From contig DATHVR010000104.1 of NCBI GenBank assembly GCA_035461175.1, forward strand, positions 1-46,762: 46,762 nt of DNA, given 5' to 3'. The stretch is from DATHVR01 sp035461175 (lineage in GTDB: Bacteria > Actinomycetota > Acidimicrobiia > Spongiisociales > ZC4RG35). The notes beneath the pieces are model-generated. The model was not told the origin of the DNA and did not search any database. It saw nothing but the letters and a program-made list of their open reading frames with translations. Below, piece by piece: positions 16,191 to 23,277 of the stretch. Position 1 is the stretch's first letter. Each line of letters opens with the position of its first letter. Both the position numbers and the translations under genes were made by a program.

Positions 16191-17089
16191 TGCTCGCCTT
16201 CATCGCCTATCCCCCGATACCGATGTGGGAGATCGGTCCGCTGCGGCTGTCGCTGCACGGGGTCTTCGCCGGGGTGGGTTTCATGGCCGGTGCGGTGCTG
16301 GCGACCCGAGAGTTCCGGCGCCGGGATCTCGACGCCGCCGCCTATCAATCCGCCCTCCTCTGGGGTCTGGTGGGAGCGATCCTCGGGGCGCGCCTGCTGA
16401 CGGCCCCGGCCATGATCCTCGGCGGCACCCCGATCCTCGAGGCGCTCAACCCGGTGGCGGGCAACTTCTCGATCATGGGCGGCTTCGCCGGCGGAATCCT
16501 GGCCGGGCTGGTCCGGGCCCGAGCCTTGGGCCTGCCCCTTCTTCCGACCCTCGACGCCTCGGCCCACGGGCTCGCCCTGGGCACGGTGGTCGGACGGCTG
16601 GGCGACATTGCCATCGTCGAGCATCTCGGGCGCGCCACTGCGGTCCCATGGGGGTACGGCGTCAGGCCCGCCTACGACCTGGCGCCCCAGCACAATCTGC
16701 TCGAGTGTGGCCCGGCCCGCGCCACCCCCGAAGGGCTGTGTCCTGTGCCGGGCCTCGACTCACTGGCCGATGCGGTCGGAGCCGGCGCTCCCGGCATCTA
16801 TCACCACGTCGCCGCCTACGACCTGATCGGTGCGGCGGTGTTGCTCGGCGCTCTCTTCGTCCTCGGTCGCCGCTTCCACCTCGATCCCGGCCGCCTCTTC
16901 TTCCTCTGGATGGCCTGGTACGGGATCCAGCGCTTCCTGCTCGATTCGCTCCGCTTCGGCAACGGCGATGCCACCCTGGGCCTGTTCACCTGGAACCAGG
17001 TCAGCGGCCTGACGGCGGGAGTCGCCGGGGCCGTGCTCATGTGGTGGACCGCTTCGCGTGGTAGGCAGGTCGTGAGTTCTGAGTACTGA
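16190..17089 (+). CDS. lgt: Prolipoprotein diacylglyceryl transferase
   Basis: Transfers diacylglycerol from phosphatidylglycerol to the lipobox Cys of preprolipoproteins, of which this window encodes several. 299 aa from ATG 16190, with seven predicted helices. The family signature is GRLGDIAIVEHLGRATAVPWG (split here by the helix edge), with Arg136 and Glu144 in the expected places, and an N-terminal SLHGV region. Sequence is divergent from E. coli Lgt but the layout and length agree. A frame open to 16160 adds 10 residues that overlap the small peptide gene; the TGATG junction favours 16190. The last residues (VVSSEY) and the stop are contributed by a GAGT-type repeat. Confidence 0.88.
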   Translation: MLAFIAYPPIPMWEIGPLRLSLHGVFAGVGFMAGAVLATREFRRRDLDAAAYQSALLWGLVGAILGARLLTAPAMILGGTPILEALNPVAGNFSIMGGFAGGILAGLVRARALGLPLLPTLDASAHGLALGTVVGRLGDIAIVEHLGRATAVPWGYGVRPAYDLAPQHNLLECGPARATPEGLCPVPGLDSLADAVGAGAPGIYHHVAAYDLIGAAVLLGALFVLGRRFHLDPGRLFFLWMAWYGIQRFLLDSLRFGNGDATLGLFTWNQVSGLTAGVAGAVLMWWTASRGRQVVSSEY

Positions 17090-17118
17090 GTGGTGAGTGG
17101 GTACTGAGTGTTGAGTTC
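17072..17118. repeat. GAGTTCTGAGTACTGAGT repeat overlapping the end of lgt
   Basis: GTGAGTTCTGAGTACTGAGT, GGTGAGT and TACTGAGTGTTGAGTT follow one another. The lgt stop codon lies inside this tract, so the repeat has invaded or trimmed the gene's end. Same word family as the other intergenic repeats. Confidence 0.6.
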
Positions 17119-17140
17119 GGGACGGTGGCCTTCGAGCGTT

Positions 17141-17154
17141 TTCTGTCGCGAAAA
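17141..17154. repeat. 14-bp motif shared in inverse with window end
   Basis: TTCTGTCGCGAAAA here is the exact reverse complement of TTTTCGCGACAGAA at 46727-46740, where it leads into a perfect palindrome. Its core TCGCGA is itself a palindrome. Confidence 0.5.
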
Positions 17155-17229
17155 GTCATCTCGGCTTCCGACTCCCGGCTCTCGCGGGCCGTTGCATCGG
17201 CACTCCAGACGGGCTACAGTCTCCCCGAC

Positions 17230-17298
17230 ATGTCGTGCCAGCGCTTCTTTGGCTATTTCGTCTTTACCGGGTCCGCCCGGGTTGACGTGATGGCCTGA
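17230..17298 (+). CDS. Phe/Tyr-rich leader peptide (attenuator)
   Basis: A 22-codon reading frame from ATG 17230 to TGA 17296-17298: MSCQRFFGYFVFTGSARVDV then MA. Four Phe and one Tyr fall within codons 6-12 (17245-17265). It lies about 85 nt before a DAHP synthase gene and just ahead of an intrinsic terminator, the classic arrangement for ribosome-mediated attenuation by charged tRNA-Phe/Tyr. No good Shine-Dalgarno is visible, which lowers certainty about the exact start. Confidence 0.75.
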   Translation: MSCQRFFGYFVFTGSARVDVMA

Positions 17299-17347
17299 CG
17301 AAGCAGCACCCCACCACTCACCAACCCGGAGCCGGACGCTCCGGGTT
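17267..17347 (+). promoter_or_regulatory. Attenuator RNA with alternative pairings before DAHP synthase
   Basis: Four segments can be drawn. Segment 1, CCGGG (17267-17271), pairs with CCCGG (17276-17280). Segment 2, CCGGGTT (17277-17283), pairs instead with segment 3, AACCCGG (17323-17329). Segment 3 in the form AACCCGGAGC pairs with segment 4, GCTCCGGGTT, to form the terminator. A ribosome stalled on the Phe codons just upstream would cover segment 1 and free segment 2, forming 2:3 and letting RNA polymerase read on. With plentiful Phe the ribosome continues and 3:4 forms. Pairings are seen; behaviour is inferred. Confidence 0.75.
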
Positions 17348-17350
17348 TTT
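17323..17350 (+). terminator. Intrinsic terminator of the aromatic attenuator
   Basis: A perfect 10-bp stem, AACCCGGAGC (17323-17332) with GCTCCGGGTT (17338-17347), has a 5-nt loop CGGAC and a run of five T's at 17346-17350. It stands 32 nt before the start codon of the DAHP synthase gene. Confidence 0.85.
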
Positions 17351-17381
17351 CGATTCCCGGGGTGCCGGCAGGAGGAACATC

Positions 17382-18449
17382 ATGGAACGCAAGGCCCACC
17401 ACAGCCCCGGAAAGGCTCGGACCGTCGTCACCGTCGGTTCTGTTCGGATCGGCCACGACCCCTTCCCGGTCATCGCCGGGCCGTGTGCGATCGAGTCCGA
17501 AGACCAGCTCCAGGCCGTAGCCGAGGCAGCCGCCGACAGCGGCGTCTCGATCCTCCGGGGCGGGGCGTGGAAATCCACCTCCTCGCCCTACGACTTCCAC
17601 GGTCTGGGCGAGGCGGCCGTCGAGATGCTGGTCGAAGCGGGGCGCCGGCACGGCCTTCCCACCGTGACCCAGGTGCTGGAGACGTCCCACGTCGAGACCG
17701 CCGCCGAGCGAGTCGACATGCTCGAGATCGCCTCCGGCAACATGCAGGACTTCGAGCTCCTCCGTCAGGCGGGCCGATCCGGAAAGCCGGTGCTCTTGCG
17801 GCGCGGGCCTTCCGCCACTCTCGACGAGTGGCTGTGGGCGGCCGAGTACCTGCTGGCGGAGGGCAACGAGCAGGTGGTCCTGGTGGAGCGAGGCATCCGC
17901 ACCTTCGGGACCCCCGGAGCGGACACGCTCGACATCGGGGCGGTCCCTTCGCTGCGTGAGACCACCCATCTGCCGGTGATGGTCGATCCCTCCCACACGG
18001 CGGGTGGCGCCATGCGGGTACAGCCCCTGGCTCTGGCCGCCCAGGGGGTGGGAGCGGACGGGCTCATCGTGGAGGTTCATCCCCAGCCCGAGGTGGCCCG
18101 CACCTCCTACGTCCAGATGGGGATCGGAGCCCTAGAAGATCTGATGACTTCCCTCGGCATCTCCCGGGTCCGTCGCCACATCGACCAGATCGATCGTCAG
18201 ATCGTGCGCCTGCTCGCCCGCCGTCAATCTCTCACCCAGGAGATAGGCTCCGTCAAGGCGGCTCGCGGCCTCCCGGTCCATATCCCGGGGCGCGAGAGCG
18301 AGCTGCTGGCGATCGTCCGGGACGAAGCCCAGCACTTGGGCCTCGACCTCGAGCACGTCGAGCAGCTGTTCGAGCTGGTCCTGGCCGAGTCGCGTCGACT
18401 CCAGCACGAGGCGCGGGCGGCGTCGGAGGGACGCACGGCCGCTTCCTGA
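17382..18449 (+). CDS. aroF: DAHP synthase fused to chorismate mutase
   Basis: First enzyme of the shikimate pathway: phosphoenolpyruvate plus erythrose 4-phosphate to DAHP. 355 aa, start ATG with an ideal AGGAGG 7 nt upstream. Residues 15-265 are a class I-beta (KDO8P synthase-like) DAHP synthase: VIAGPCAIES, RGGAWKSTSSPYDF, LRRGPSATLDEWLWAAEYLL, LVERGIRTFG and MVDPSHTAGG. Residues 272-345 are an AroQ-type chorismate mutase (RRHIDQIDRQIVRLLARRQ). In the Bacillus and Thermotoga-type enzymes such a mutase domain makes the synthase sensitive to chorismate or prephenate; here the mutase is C-terminal. Transcription is probably controlled by the Phe/Tyr attenuator just upstream. Confidence 0.95.
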   Translation: MERKAHHSPGKARTVVTVGSVRIGHDPFPVIAGPCAIESEDQLQAVAEAAADSGVSILRGGAWKSTSSPYDFHGLGEAAVEMLVEAGRRHGLPTVTQVLETSHVETAAERVDMLEIASGNMQDFELLRQAGRSGKPVLLRRGPSATLDEWLWAAEYLLAEGNEQVVLVERGIRTFGTPGADTLDIGAVPSLRETTHLPVMVDPSHTAGGAMRVQPLALAAQGVGADGLIVEVHPQPEVARTSYVQMGIGALEDLMTSLGISRVRRHIDQIDRQIVRLLARRQSLTQEIGSVKAARGLPVHIPGRESELLAIVRDEAQHLGLDLEHVEQLFELVLAESRRLQHEARAASEGRTAAS

Positions 18450-18479
18450 TAGGCCCGAGATGGTGCTTTGCTCGAGAAC

Positions 18480-19259
18480 ATGACTCGTCCGGTCCGCATC
18501 GCCCTCCAGATCCAACCCCAGCACGCCGACTACCCCGCCATCCGCCGTGCCGTCGACAAGGCGGAGGAGATGGGGGTGGACGCCGTCTTCAACTGGGACC
18601 ACTTCTACCCGCTCTCGGGAGACCCCGGGGGCAAGCACTTCGAGTGCTGGACGATGCTCGGCGCCTGGGCCCAACAGACCACCCGGGTCGAGATCGGTGC
18701 CCTCGTCACCTGCAACTCGTATCGGAACCCCGAACTGCTGGCCGACATGGCCCGCACCGTCGACCACATCTCGGGTGGGCGCCTCATCCTCGGCATCGGC
18801 TCCGGCTGGTTCGAGAAGGACTACGAGGAATACGGATTCGAGTTCGGGACCAAGGGGAGCCGGCTCGACGACCTGGCCCGGGCCCTACCCCGCATCGAGT
18901 CACGGCTCGAGAAGCTCAACCCGCCTCCCACCCGCAAGATCCCGGTGATGATCGGTGGGGGAGGCGAGAAGAAGACGCTGCGGCTGGTGGCCCGACATGC
19001 CGACATCTGGCACGGATTCGGCAGCGTCGACACCATCGCCCACAAGCACCGCGTTCTCGACGGTCACTGTGCCGATGTCGGTCGCGACCCCGATGAGATC
19101 GAGCGTTCGGCGGGGGTCGGTCCGCGCAAGGTGGCTCAAGCCGGGGACTACCACGCCGTAGGGACCCGACTCTTCACCCTGGGCCTGTCCGGTCCCGACT
19201 ACGACCTCGGGCCCGTCCCCGAGTGGATCGCCTGGCGGGACGAGGTCAACTCCGCCTGA
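18480..19259 (+). CDS. F420-dependent LLM-class oxidoreductase
   Basis: The 259-aa protein is a luciferase-like (bacterial luciferase superfamily) TIM barrel. N-terminal phrases RIALQIQPQHADY and DAVFNWDHFYPL match F420-binding members; LADMARTVDHISGGRLILGI and GSGWFEKDYEEYGFEF are the strongest superfamily motifs. IPVMIGGGGEKKTLRLVARH follows. Such enzymes transfer hydride to or from coenzyme F420 on many different substrates, so the reaction is unknown. ATG 18480 is preferred over TTG 18468 because the barrel begins directly after it. It starts 30 nt after the DAHP synthase stop and may share its transcript. Confidence 0.9.
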   Translation: MTRPVRIALQIQPQHADYPAIRRAVDKAEEMGVDAVFNWDHFYPLSGDPGGKHFECWTMLGAWAQQTTRVEIGALVTCNSYRNPELLADMARTVDHISGGRLILGIGSGWFEKDYEEYGFEFGTKGSRLDDLARALPRIESRLEKLNPPPTRKIPVMIGGGGEKKTLRLVARHADIWHGFGSVDTIAHKHRVLDGHCADVGRDPDEIERSAGVGPRKVAQAGDYHAVGTRLFTLGLSGPDYDLGPVPEWIAWRDEVNSA

Positions 19260-19357
19260 TTGTGCAGCCGGTCGTCTCACCGGCGACGAACTGCCACCAG
19301 ACGGGGATCCGCATCCGGGGCCGCCGCGCATCAGGAGTCCTCAGAGCAAGGTCCGGG

Positions 19358-19813
19358 CTAGGTGCCCCATTCCCACGAGACACCGTGTGCCTCCTGGAAG
19401 GGCTCTATGGCGGTGAGAGCCGCTCGAACGGACTCCTCGTCTTCAGCATCGATTGCGCAGTACCCGGAGCCGCTGAACTCCACCGGGAGACCAACGGCAA
19501 CCAGAGCTCCGTGGAGTCGTTCATGTTCGGCCTCCGCCACACCGCGATCTGCGAACACCGCTCGGATGACCCGATGCCCGCCTGGTCGCACCACCGAGGC
19601 GACACCGCTGTCACCGTCCCAGGTGACGACGTCGCCGAGTGCGATCCCATAGGTGAAGAACGGAATGCAGCAGATCTCGTACATTCCATCGCGGGTGTCC
19701 CGTGTCCACATCTGCTCGGCCGAGCCGGGCAAGCCGTGATCCGCCAGGTCGACCCGGATGATGTAGTCGGCACGATCGCGCCACTCCGGCTCCTGATGCG
19801 TGGCTATCCGCAT
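19358..19813 (-). CDS. Conserved hypothetical protein, resembles DUF4265
   Basis: A 151-aa soluble protein. Features: EQMWTRDTRDGMYEICCIPF followed by FTYGIALGDVV and a half with VIRAVFADRGVAEAEHERLH, ending in a Trp-rich tail GVSWEWGT. The pattern of E-x-x-W, N/C-x-PFF and GDVV resembles DUF4265 proteins, which have no known function. No catalytic motif is visible. It stands alone between the F420-type enzyme (convergent) and the mnh operon (same strand, downstream of mnhG). The 98-nt gap on its 3' side shows nothing. Confidence 0.65.
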   Translation of the reverse strand: MRIATHQEPEWRDRADYIIRVDLADHGLPGSAEQMWTRDTRDGMYEICCIPFFTYGIALGDVVTWDGDSGVASVVRPGGHRVIRAVFADRGVAEAEHERLHGALVAVGLPVEFSGSGYCAIDAEDEESVRAALTAIEPFQEAHGVSWEWGT

Positions 19814-19865
19814 TTGTCGGATGGTGCCGGTAGTGGAGGCATTTGTCGACTGTCGGTGACTGAGG

Positions 19866-20204
19866 TCAGTCGGTAGGGCCTGGTTCGATCCGGCTCGAGA
19901 ACTCGTCGAAGCGGGTGGCCGGGTCCAGGTCGGTGCCGGCCCGAAACGTGGCCCGTCCGATCAGATGGGCCCCGATGGGAGCGGTGATGAACTGCAGGAT
20001 GAACACGAGCAGGACCTTGGCCACCGGGCCAGGCCCGGGCATCACCAGGGCAGTTCCGATGAGGATCAGGGCCAATCCGAACGTGGCGGGCTTGGTGGCC
20101 GAGTGCATGCGGGCAAAGACGTCGCGGAACCGCTGTAAACCGAGGGCGGCGATCAGGGCGAGCAGGCCCCCACTTAGGATCAGGACCGAGGCGAGGACCT
20201 CCAC
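19866..20204 (-). CDS. mnhG: Na+/H+ antiporter subunit G
   Basis: A 112-aa protein from GTG 20204, preceded by AGAGGAGG. It has three helices; LQRFRDVFARMHSATKPATFG (one residue over a typical MnhG box) is the family signature. Last gene of the mnh operon. GTG overlaps the mnhF stop by one base (TAGTG). A longer frame upstream lies in mnhF in another frame and was rejected. The C-terminal 25 residues are soluble. Required, with the other six subunits, for the assembled Mrp/Mnh complex. Confidence 0.9.
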   Translation of the reverse strand: MEVLASVLILSGGLLALIAALGLQRFRDVFARMHSATKPATFGLALILIGTALVMPGPGPVAKVLLVFILQFITAPIGAHLIGRATFRAGTDLDPATRFDEFSSRIEPGPTD

Positions 20205-20467
20205 TAGGTGCCCCTCCTCTCGATGAACTGGGCCACCAGCGAGGTGCCGGTGAAGCCCAGCAGCGCCGCCACCACCATGGCGTCGAGATAGGTGTCCTCG
20301 CCGGTCCGGGCGGCCAGCACCGCCAACCCGAGCACGATCACGACCAGCAGCGTGTCGAGGGCAACGATCCGATCGGGAAGCGAGCTGCCCCGCACCAGTC
20401 GGACGATGCAAAGAACGGCCGCCACCGCCAGCATCCCCAGCACGATCGAGGTCACGGTCTCCAGCAT
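20204..20467 (-). CDS. mnhF: Na+/H+ antiporter subunit F
   Basis: An 87-aa protein with three helices. The phrase LVRGSSLPDRIVALDTLLVV is the MnhF/MrpF signature, and ARTGEDTYLDAMVVAALLGF continues it. Start ATG overlaps the mnhE stop (TGATG), and its own stop overlaps the mnhG GTG. Length is normal. Forms part of the small-subunit module of the Mrp antiporter in the membrane. Confidence 0.92.
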   Translation of the reverse strand: MLETVTSIVLGMLAVAAVLCIVRLVRGSSLPDRIVALDTLLVVIVLGLAVLAARTGEDTYLDAMVVAALLGFTGTSLVAQFIERRGT

Positions 20468-20976
20468 CAGGTCGCGACCACCTCCCGCTCATCTCCCGCA
20501 CGAGTTGGAAACGCGGCAGTCGTCAACCGCTCGAGATGCAAGACCTCCTGGCGGCTCTTCTCGAGGGTCTCGAGGTGGAGCACGTGCATCACCAGAGTCA
20601 TGGTCGCCTCGTCCACCTCGAGGGTCAGGGTTCCCGGGGTGAGCGAGACCATGTTGGCCACCGCCGTGGCGATCCCCGGCGACCGGGTGCGGAGGGGGAC
20701 CGAAAGGACGGCCGGGTTGACCCGGTTGCGGGGAGTCACCACCTCCCACGCCATCAGGACCGAGGCCTCGACCAGTTTCCACGTGAAGTAGGCCGAGAGC
20801 CGGAGCACGGCCACAGGGCGGACCGAATGTGACCACCGCACCGGGTGCAGGGGGATCGCCCACAGCACGACGATTCCGGCAAGGATCCCGCCGACCCCGT
20901 TGGCCCAAGTGAACTCCTCCCACAGGGCCACCCACACCAAAGTGAGCCAGGCGAGGGTGAACAGGAACCGCCTCAT
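20467..20976 (-). CDS. mnhE: Na+/H+ antiporter subunit E
   Basis: A 169-aa protein starting MRRFLFTLAWLTLVWVALWE. Two or three N-terminal helices are followed by a cytoplasmic alpha/beta domain with the conserved NMVSLTPGTLTLEVDE and VLHLETLEKSRQ. This is the MnhE/MrpE layout. It overlaps mnhD by 4 nt. The C-terminal tail (from about 150) is extended compared with short members. A longer frame reaching to 22551 in this reading phase is a shadow over mnhD. Confidence 0.92.
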   Translation of the reverse strand: MRRFLFTLAWLTLVWVALWEEFTWANGVGGILAGIVVLWAIPLHPVRWSHSVRPVAVLRLSAYFTWKLVEASVLMAWEVVTPRNRVNPAVLSVPLRTRSPGIATAVANMVSLTPGTLTLEVDEATMTLVMHVLHLETLEKSRQEVLHLERLTTAAFPTRAGDEREVVAT

Positions 20977-22466
20977 GGCCCCAGCACCTCCCGTACATAG
21001 AAGGAGGGATCCATCAGGGCCTGGGCGGCGCTCTCTGCCAGGTCGTAGAGAGGAGCGGCGGCGACCACGAAGGCCAGGCTGGCCGCCACCAGGGTGGCGG
21101 TGGAGGCCACCATCAGCCGGGGAGAACGGAGCCGGGGGCCCTGGCGGGCCACCAGGACCGAAATCGGCTCGTCGGGGCTGCCCCAGAACACACCCGCCCA
21201 GATCTTGGTCATCGAAAAGAGAGTGAGAATGCTCACGAACAGGGCGACTCCCACGGTGAGATAGGCCCCGGTGGCCAATCCGCTCTGGATCAGCGTCAGC
21301 TTGGCCACGAACCCTGACAGCGGGGGGATCCCAGCCAGGCTCAGGGCGGGGACCAGAAACAGCACGGCCAGGAGCGGGGCGGTGTGCACCATTCCCCCCA
21401 GTCGCCGCAACTGACCGGTGCCGGTGCGTTCTTCGATCAGGCCTCCGACCAGGAAGAGGGTCGTCTTGATCATGATGTGGTGGACCACGTAGAAGACGGT
21501 GGCGGCGAGGCCCGCCACGGTGAAGAGCCCAAGCCCGAAGATCATGTAGCCGATCTGGGAGATGATGTGGAAGCTGAGGATCCGCTTGACGTCGTCCTGG
21601 GCGATCGCACCCAACACCCCGATCAGCATGGTCAACCCCGCCACCACCAGCAGAAGAGTGGAACGTTCCTGGCCGGCGAACAACAGGGTCTGGGAACGGA
21701 TGATGGCGTACACGCCCACCTTCGTTAGCAACCCGGCGAAGATGGCGGTGATGGGAGCGGCTGCCGTCGGGTAGGAGTCCGGCAGCCAGAAGAAGAGCGG
21801 GAAGATGGCCGCCTTGATCCCGAACACCACCAGGAACAAGACTCCGAGACCGCTGCGGATGCCGGGGTCGATCTCGGCCAGGCGGACGGCCAGATCGGCC
21901 ATATTGACGGTCCCGGTGGCGGCGTACACCAGGGCCACCCCTGAGATGAACAGGGTGGAGGCGAGCAGGCTGATCACCACATACGTCATCCCGTGCCGGA
22001 CCTGGGCGCGGGAACCACCCAGGGTGATGAGGACGTAACTCGCTACGAGGGTGATCTCGAAGGCGACGAACAGATTGAAGAGGTCCCCGGTGGTGAACGA
22101 GGCCGACACCCCGGCGGCGAGCACGAGATAGACGGGATGGAAGAACGTCACCTCGTCGGTGGTGCGGGGGCTGCCGATGGCGTACACCAGCACCGCCAGC
22201 AGCATCACCGACGACACCGTCAGCATGATCGCCGAGAAGGTGTCGATCGCCAGGGTGATGCCCACCGGCGCCTCCCATCCCCCGTACGACGTGACGATCA
22301 TCGAGCCATCGGCGACCCTGACGAGCAGGATGACGTTGATGGCCACGGTGGCGACGAGCGCAACCACCCCGAGCAACCGCTGCCAGCGCAGCCAGGAGCC
22401 GAGGGCCATCGAAACAGCGGCGGCGGCCAGGGGAATGATGATGGGCAGGAAGGGCTCGACAGTCAC
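20973..22466 (-). CDS. mnhD: Na+/H+ antiporter subunit D (NuoM/N-like)
   Basis: A 497-aa protein with about 14 helices, homologous to proton-pumping subunits of complex I. Visible motifs: FEITLVASYVLITLGG, DLFNLFVAFE, PLFFWLPDSYPTAAAPITAI (the Lys/His-bearing helix), RILSFHIISQIGYMIFGLGL and HHIMIKTTLFLVGGLIEE. These correspond to the conserved Glu, Lys and His residues of the ion path. Works with MnhA as one of the two ion-translocating subunits. Overlaps mnhC and mnhE by 4 nt each. Confidence 0.95.
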   Translation of the reverse strand: MTVEPFLPIIIPLAAAAVSMALGSWLRWQRLLGVVALVATVAINVILLVRVADGSMIVTSYGGWEAPVGITLAIDTFSAIMLTVSSVMLLAVLVYAIGSPRTTDEVTFFHPVYLVLAAGVSASFTTGDLFNLFVAFEITLVASYVLITLGGSRAQVRHGMTYVVISLLASTLFISGVALVYAATGTVNMADLAVRLAEIDPGIRSGLGVLFLVVFGIKAAIFPLFFWLPDSYPTAAAPITAIFAGLLTKVGVYAIIRSQTLLFAGQERSTLLLVVAGLTMLIGVLGAIAQDDVKRILSFHIISQIGYMIFGLGLFTVAGLAATVFYVVHHIMIKTTLFLVGGLIEERTGTGQLRRLGGMVHTAPLLAVLFLVPALSLAGIPPLSGFVAKLTLIQSGLATGAYLTVGVALFVSILTLFSMTKIWAGVFWGSPDEPISVLVARQGPRLRSPRLMVASTATLVAASLAFVVAAAPLYDLAESAAQALMDPSFYVREVLGP

Positions 22467-22849
22467 GCCTCCCCCTCCCCACGTTCCCGGGCGTGGCGGG
22501 CGGCGGCGGTCTCGGCGATGCGGCGGTCCTCGACGTCGTCCTCCACCTCATCCGAACGGTTGAGCATCCAGCTGCGAAAGGCCAGGGCGAGGAGAAAGGC
22601 GCTTACCCCGAAGGTGATGACGATGGCGGTCAAGGCGAGTGCCTGGGGGAGAGGATCGGAAGCAGGCCCGGTCCCGGTCCCGATGATCGGGGCCTTGCCC
22701 GCCCGACCCCCGGCCAGCAGCAGGAGGAGATTGGCCCCGTGTCCGAGCACCGCCAGCCCGATCACGATCCGGCTCAGGTTGCGCTGAAGGAGGAGATAGG
22801 TGCCGGCTCCGTAGAGGACCGCCACGGTGATTGCCATCGCAACGATCAT
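22463..22849 (-). CDS. mnhC: Na+/H+ antiporter subunit C (NuoK-like)
   Basis: A 128-aa protein with three helices, homologous to NuoK: GTYLLLQRNLSRIVIGLAVL, GHGANLLLLLAG and DPLPQALALTAIVITFGVSA. The last phrase is the family signature. The C-terminal 35 residues are hydrophilic and charged, longer than in many members. Its ends overlap mnhB and mnhD by 4 nt. Confidence 0.93.
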   Translation of the reverse strand: MIVAMAITVAVLYGAGTYLLLQRNLSRIVIGLAVLGHGANLLLLLAGGRAGKAPIIGTGTGPASDPLPQALALTAIVITFGVSAFLLALAFRSWMLNRSDEVEDDVEDRRIAETAAARHARERGEGEA

Positions 22850-23277
22850 TCGTCTCCCCCACCCTCACCGAAGGCGAGCACTTCAGCCGCCACCAACCCG
22901 ATAACCACGATGAACACCCCGATGTCGAAGGGGAGGGCCGAGGTGGCCTTGACGGTCCCCAACACGGGCACCGCCACCTCCAGCTTGGCGCTCTCCAGGA
23001 AGGTATCGCCCCAGATCCATCCCACCATTCCAGTGAAGATGGCGACGGCCAGTCCGATCCCCATCAGTACGTGGGGAGCGGTGGGCAGCAGTTCGATCAC
23101 GGCGTCGCGTCCCCGGGCGATGTAGCGGAGGACGATGGCGGTCCCGGCCACGAGACCGGCCACGAACCCGCCTCCGGGGGCGTTGTGGCCGGTGAAGAGC
23201 AGGAACAGGGCGAAGACGAGGGCGGTCCTGACGATCAGATCGACCACGAAGTCGAAGATCACGGAGCGGTTGATCAC
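22846..23277 (-). CDS. mnhB: Na+/H+ antiporter subunit B
   Basis: A 143-aa protein with four helices. FALFLLFTGHNAPGGGFVAGL is split by the helix boundary but contains the MnhB hallmark GHNAPGGGFVAG; SALPFDIGVFIVVIGL follows near the end. In several bacteria this domain is fused to MnhA; here it is separate. Overlaps mnhA and mnhC by 4 nt. Confidence 0.94.
   Translation of the reverse strand: MINRSVIFDFVVDLIVRTALVFALFLLFTGHNAPGGGFVAGLVAGTAIVLRYIARGRDAVIELLPTAPHVLMGIGLAVAIFTGMVGWIWGDTFLESAKLEVAVPVLGTVKATSALPFDIGVFIVVIGLVAAEVLAFGEGGGDE

Noticed and set aside
20467..22551. 694-codon frame covering mnhD and mnhE
   Set aside because: Only its last 169 codons (MnhE) show family motifs; the rest is mnhD read in the wrong frame.
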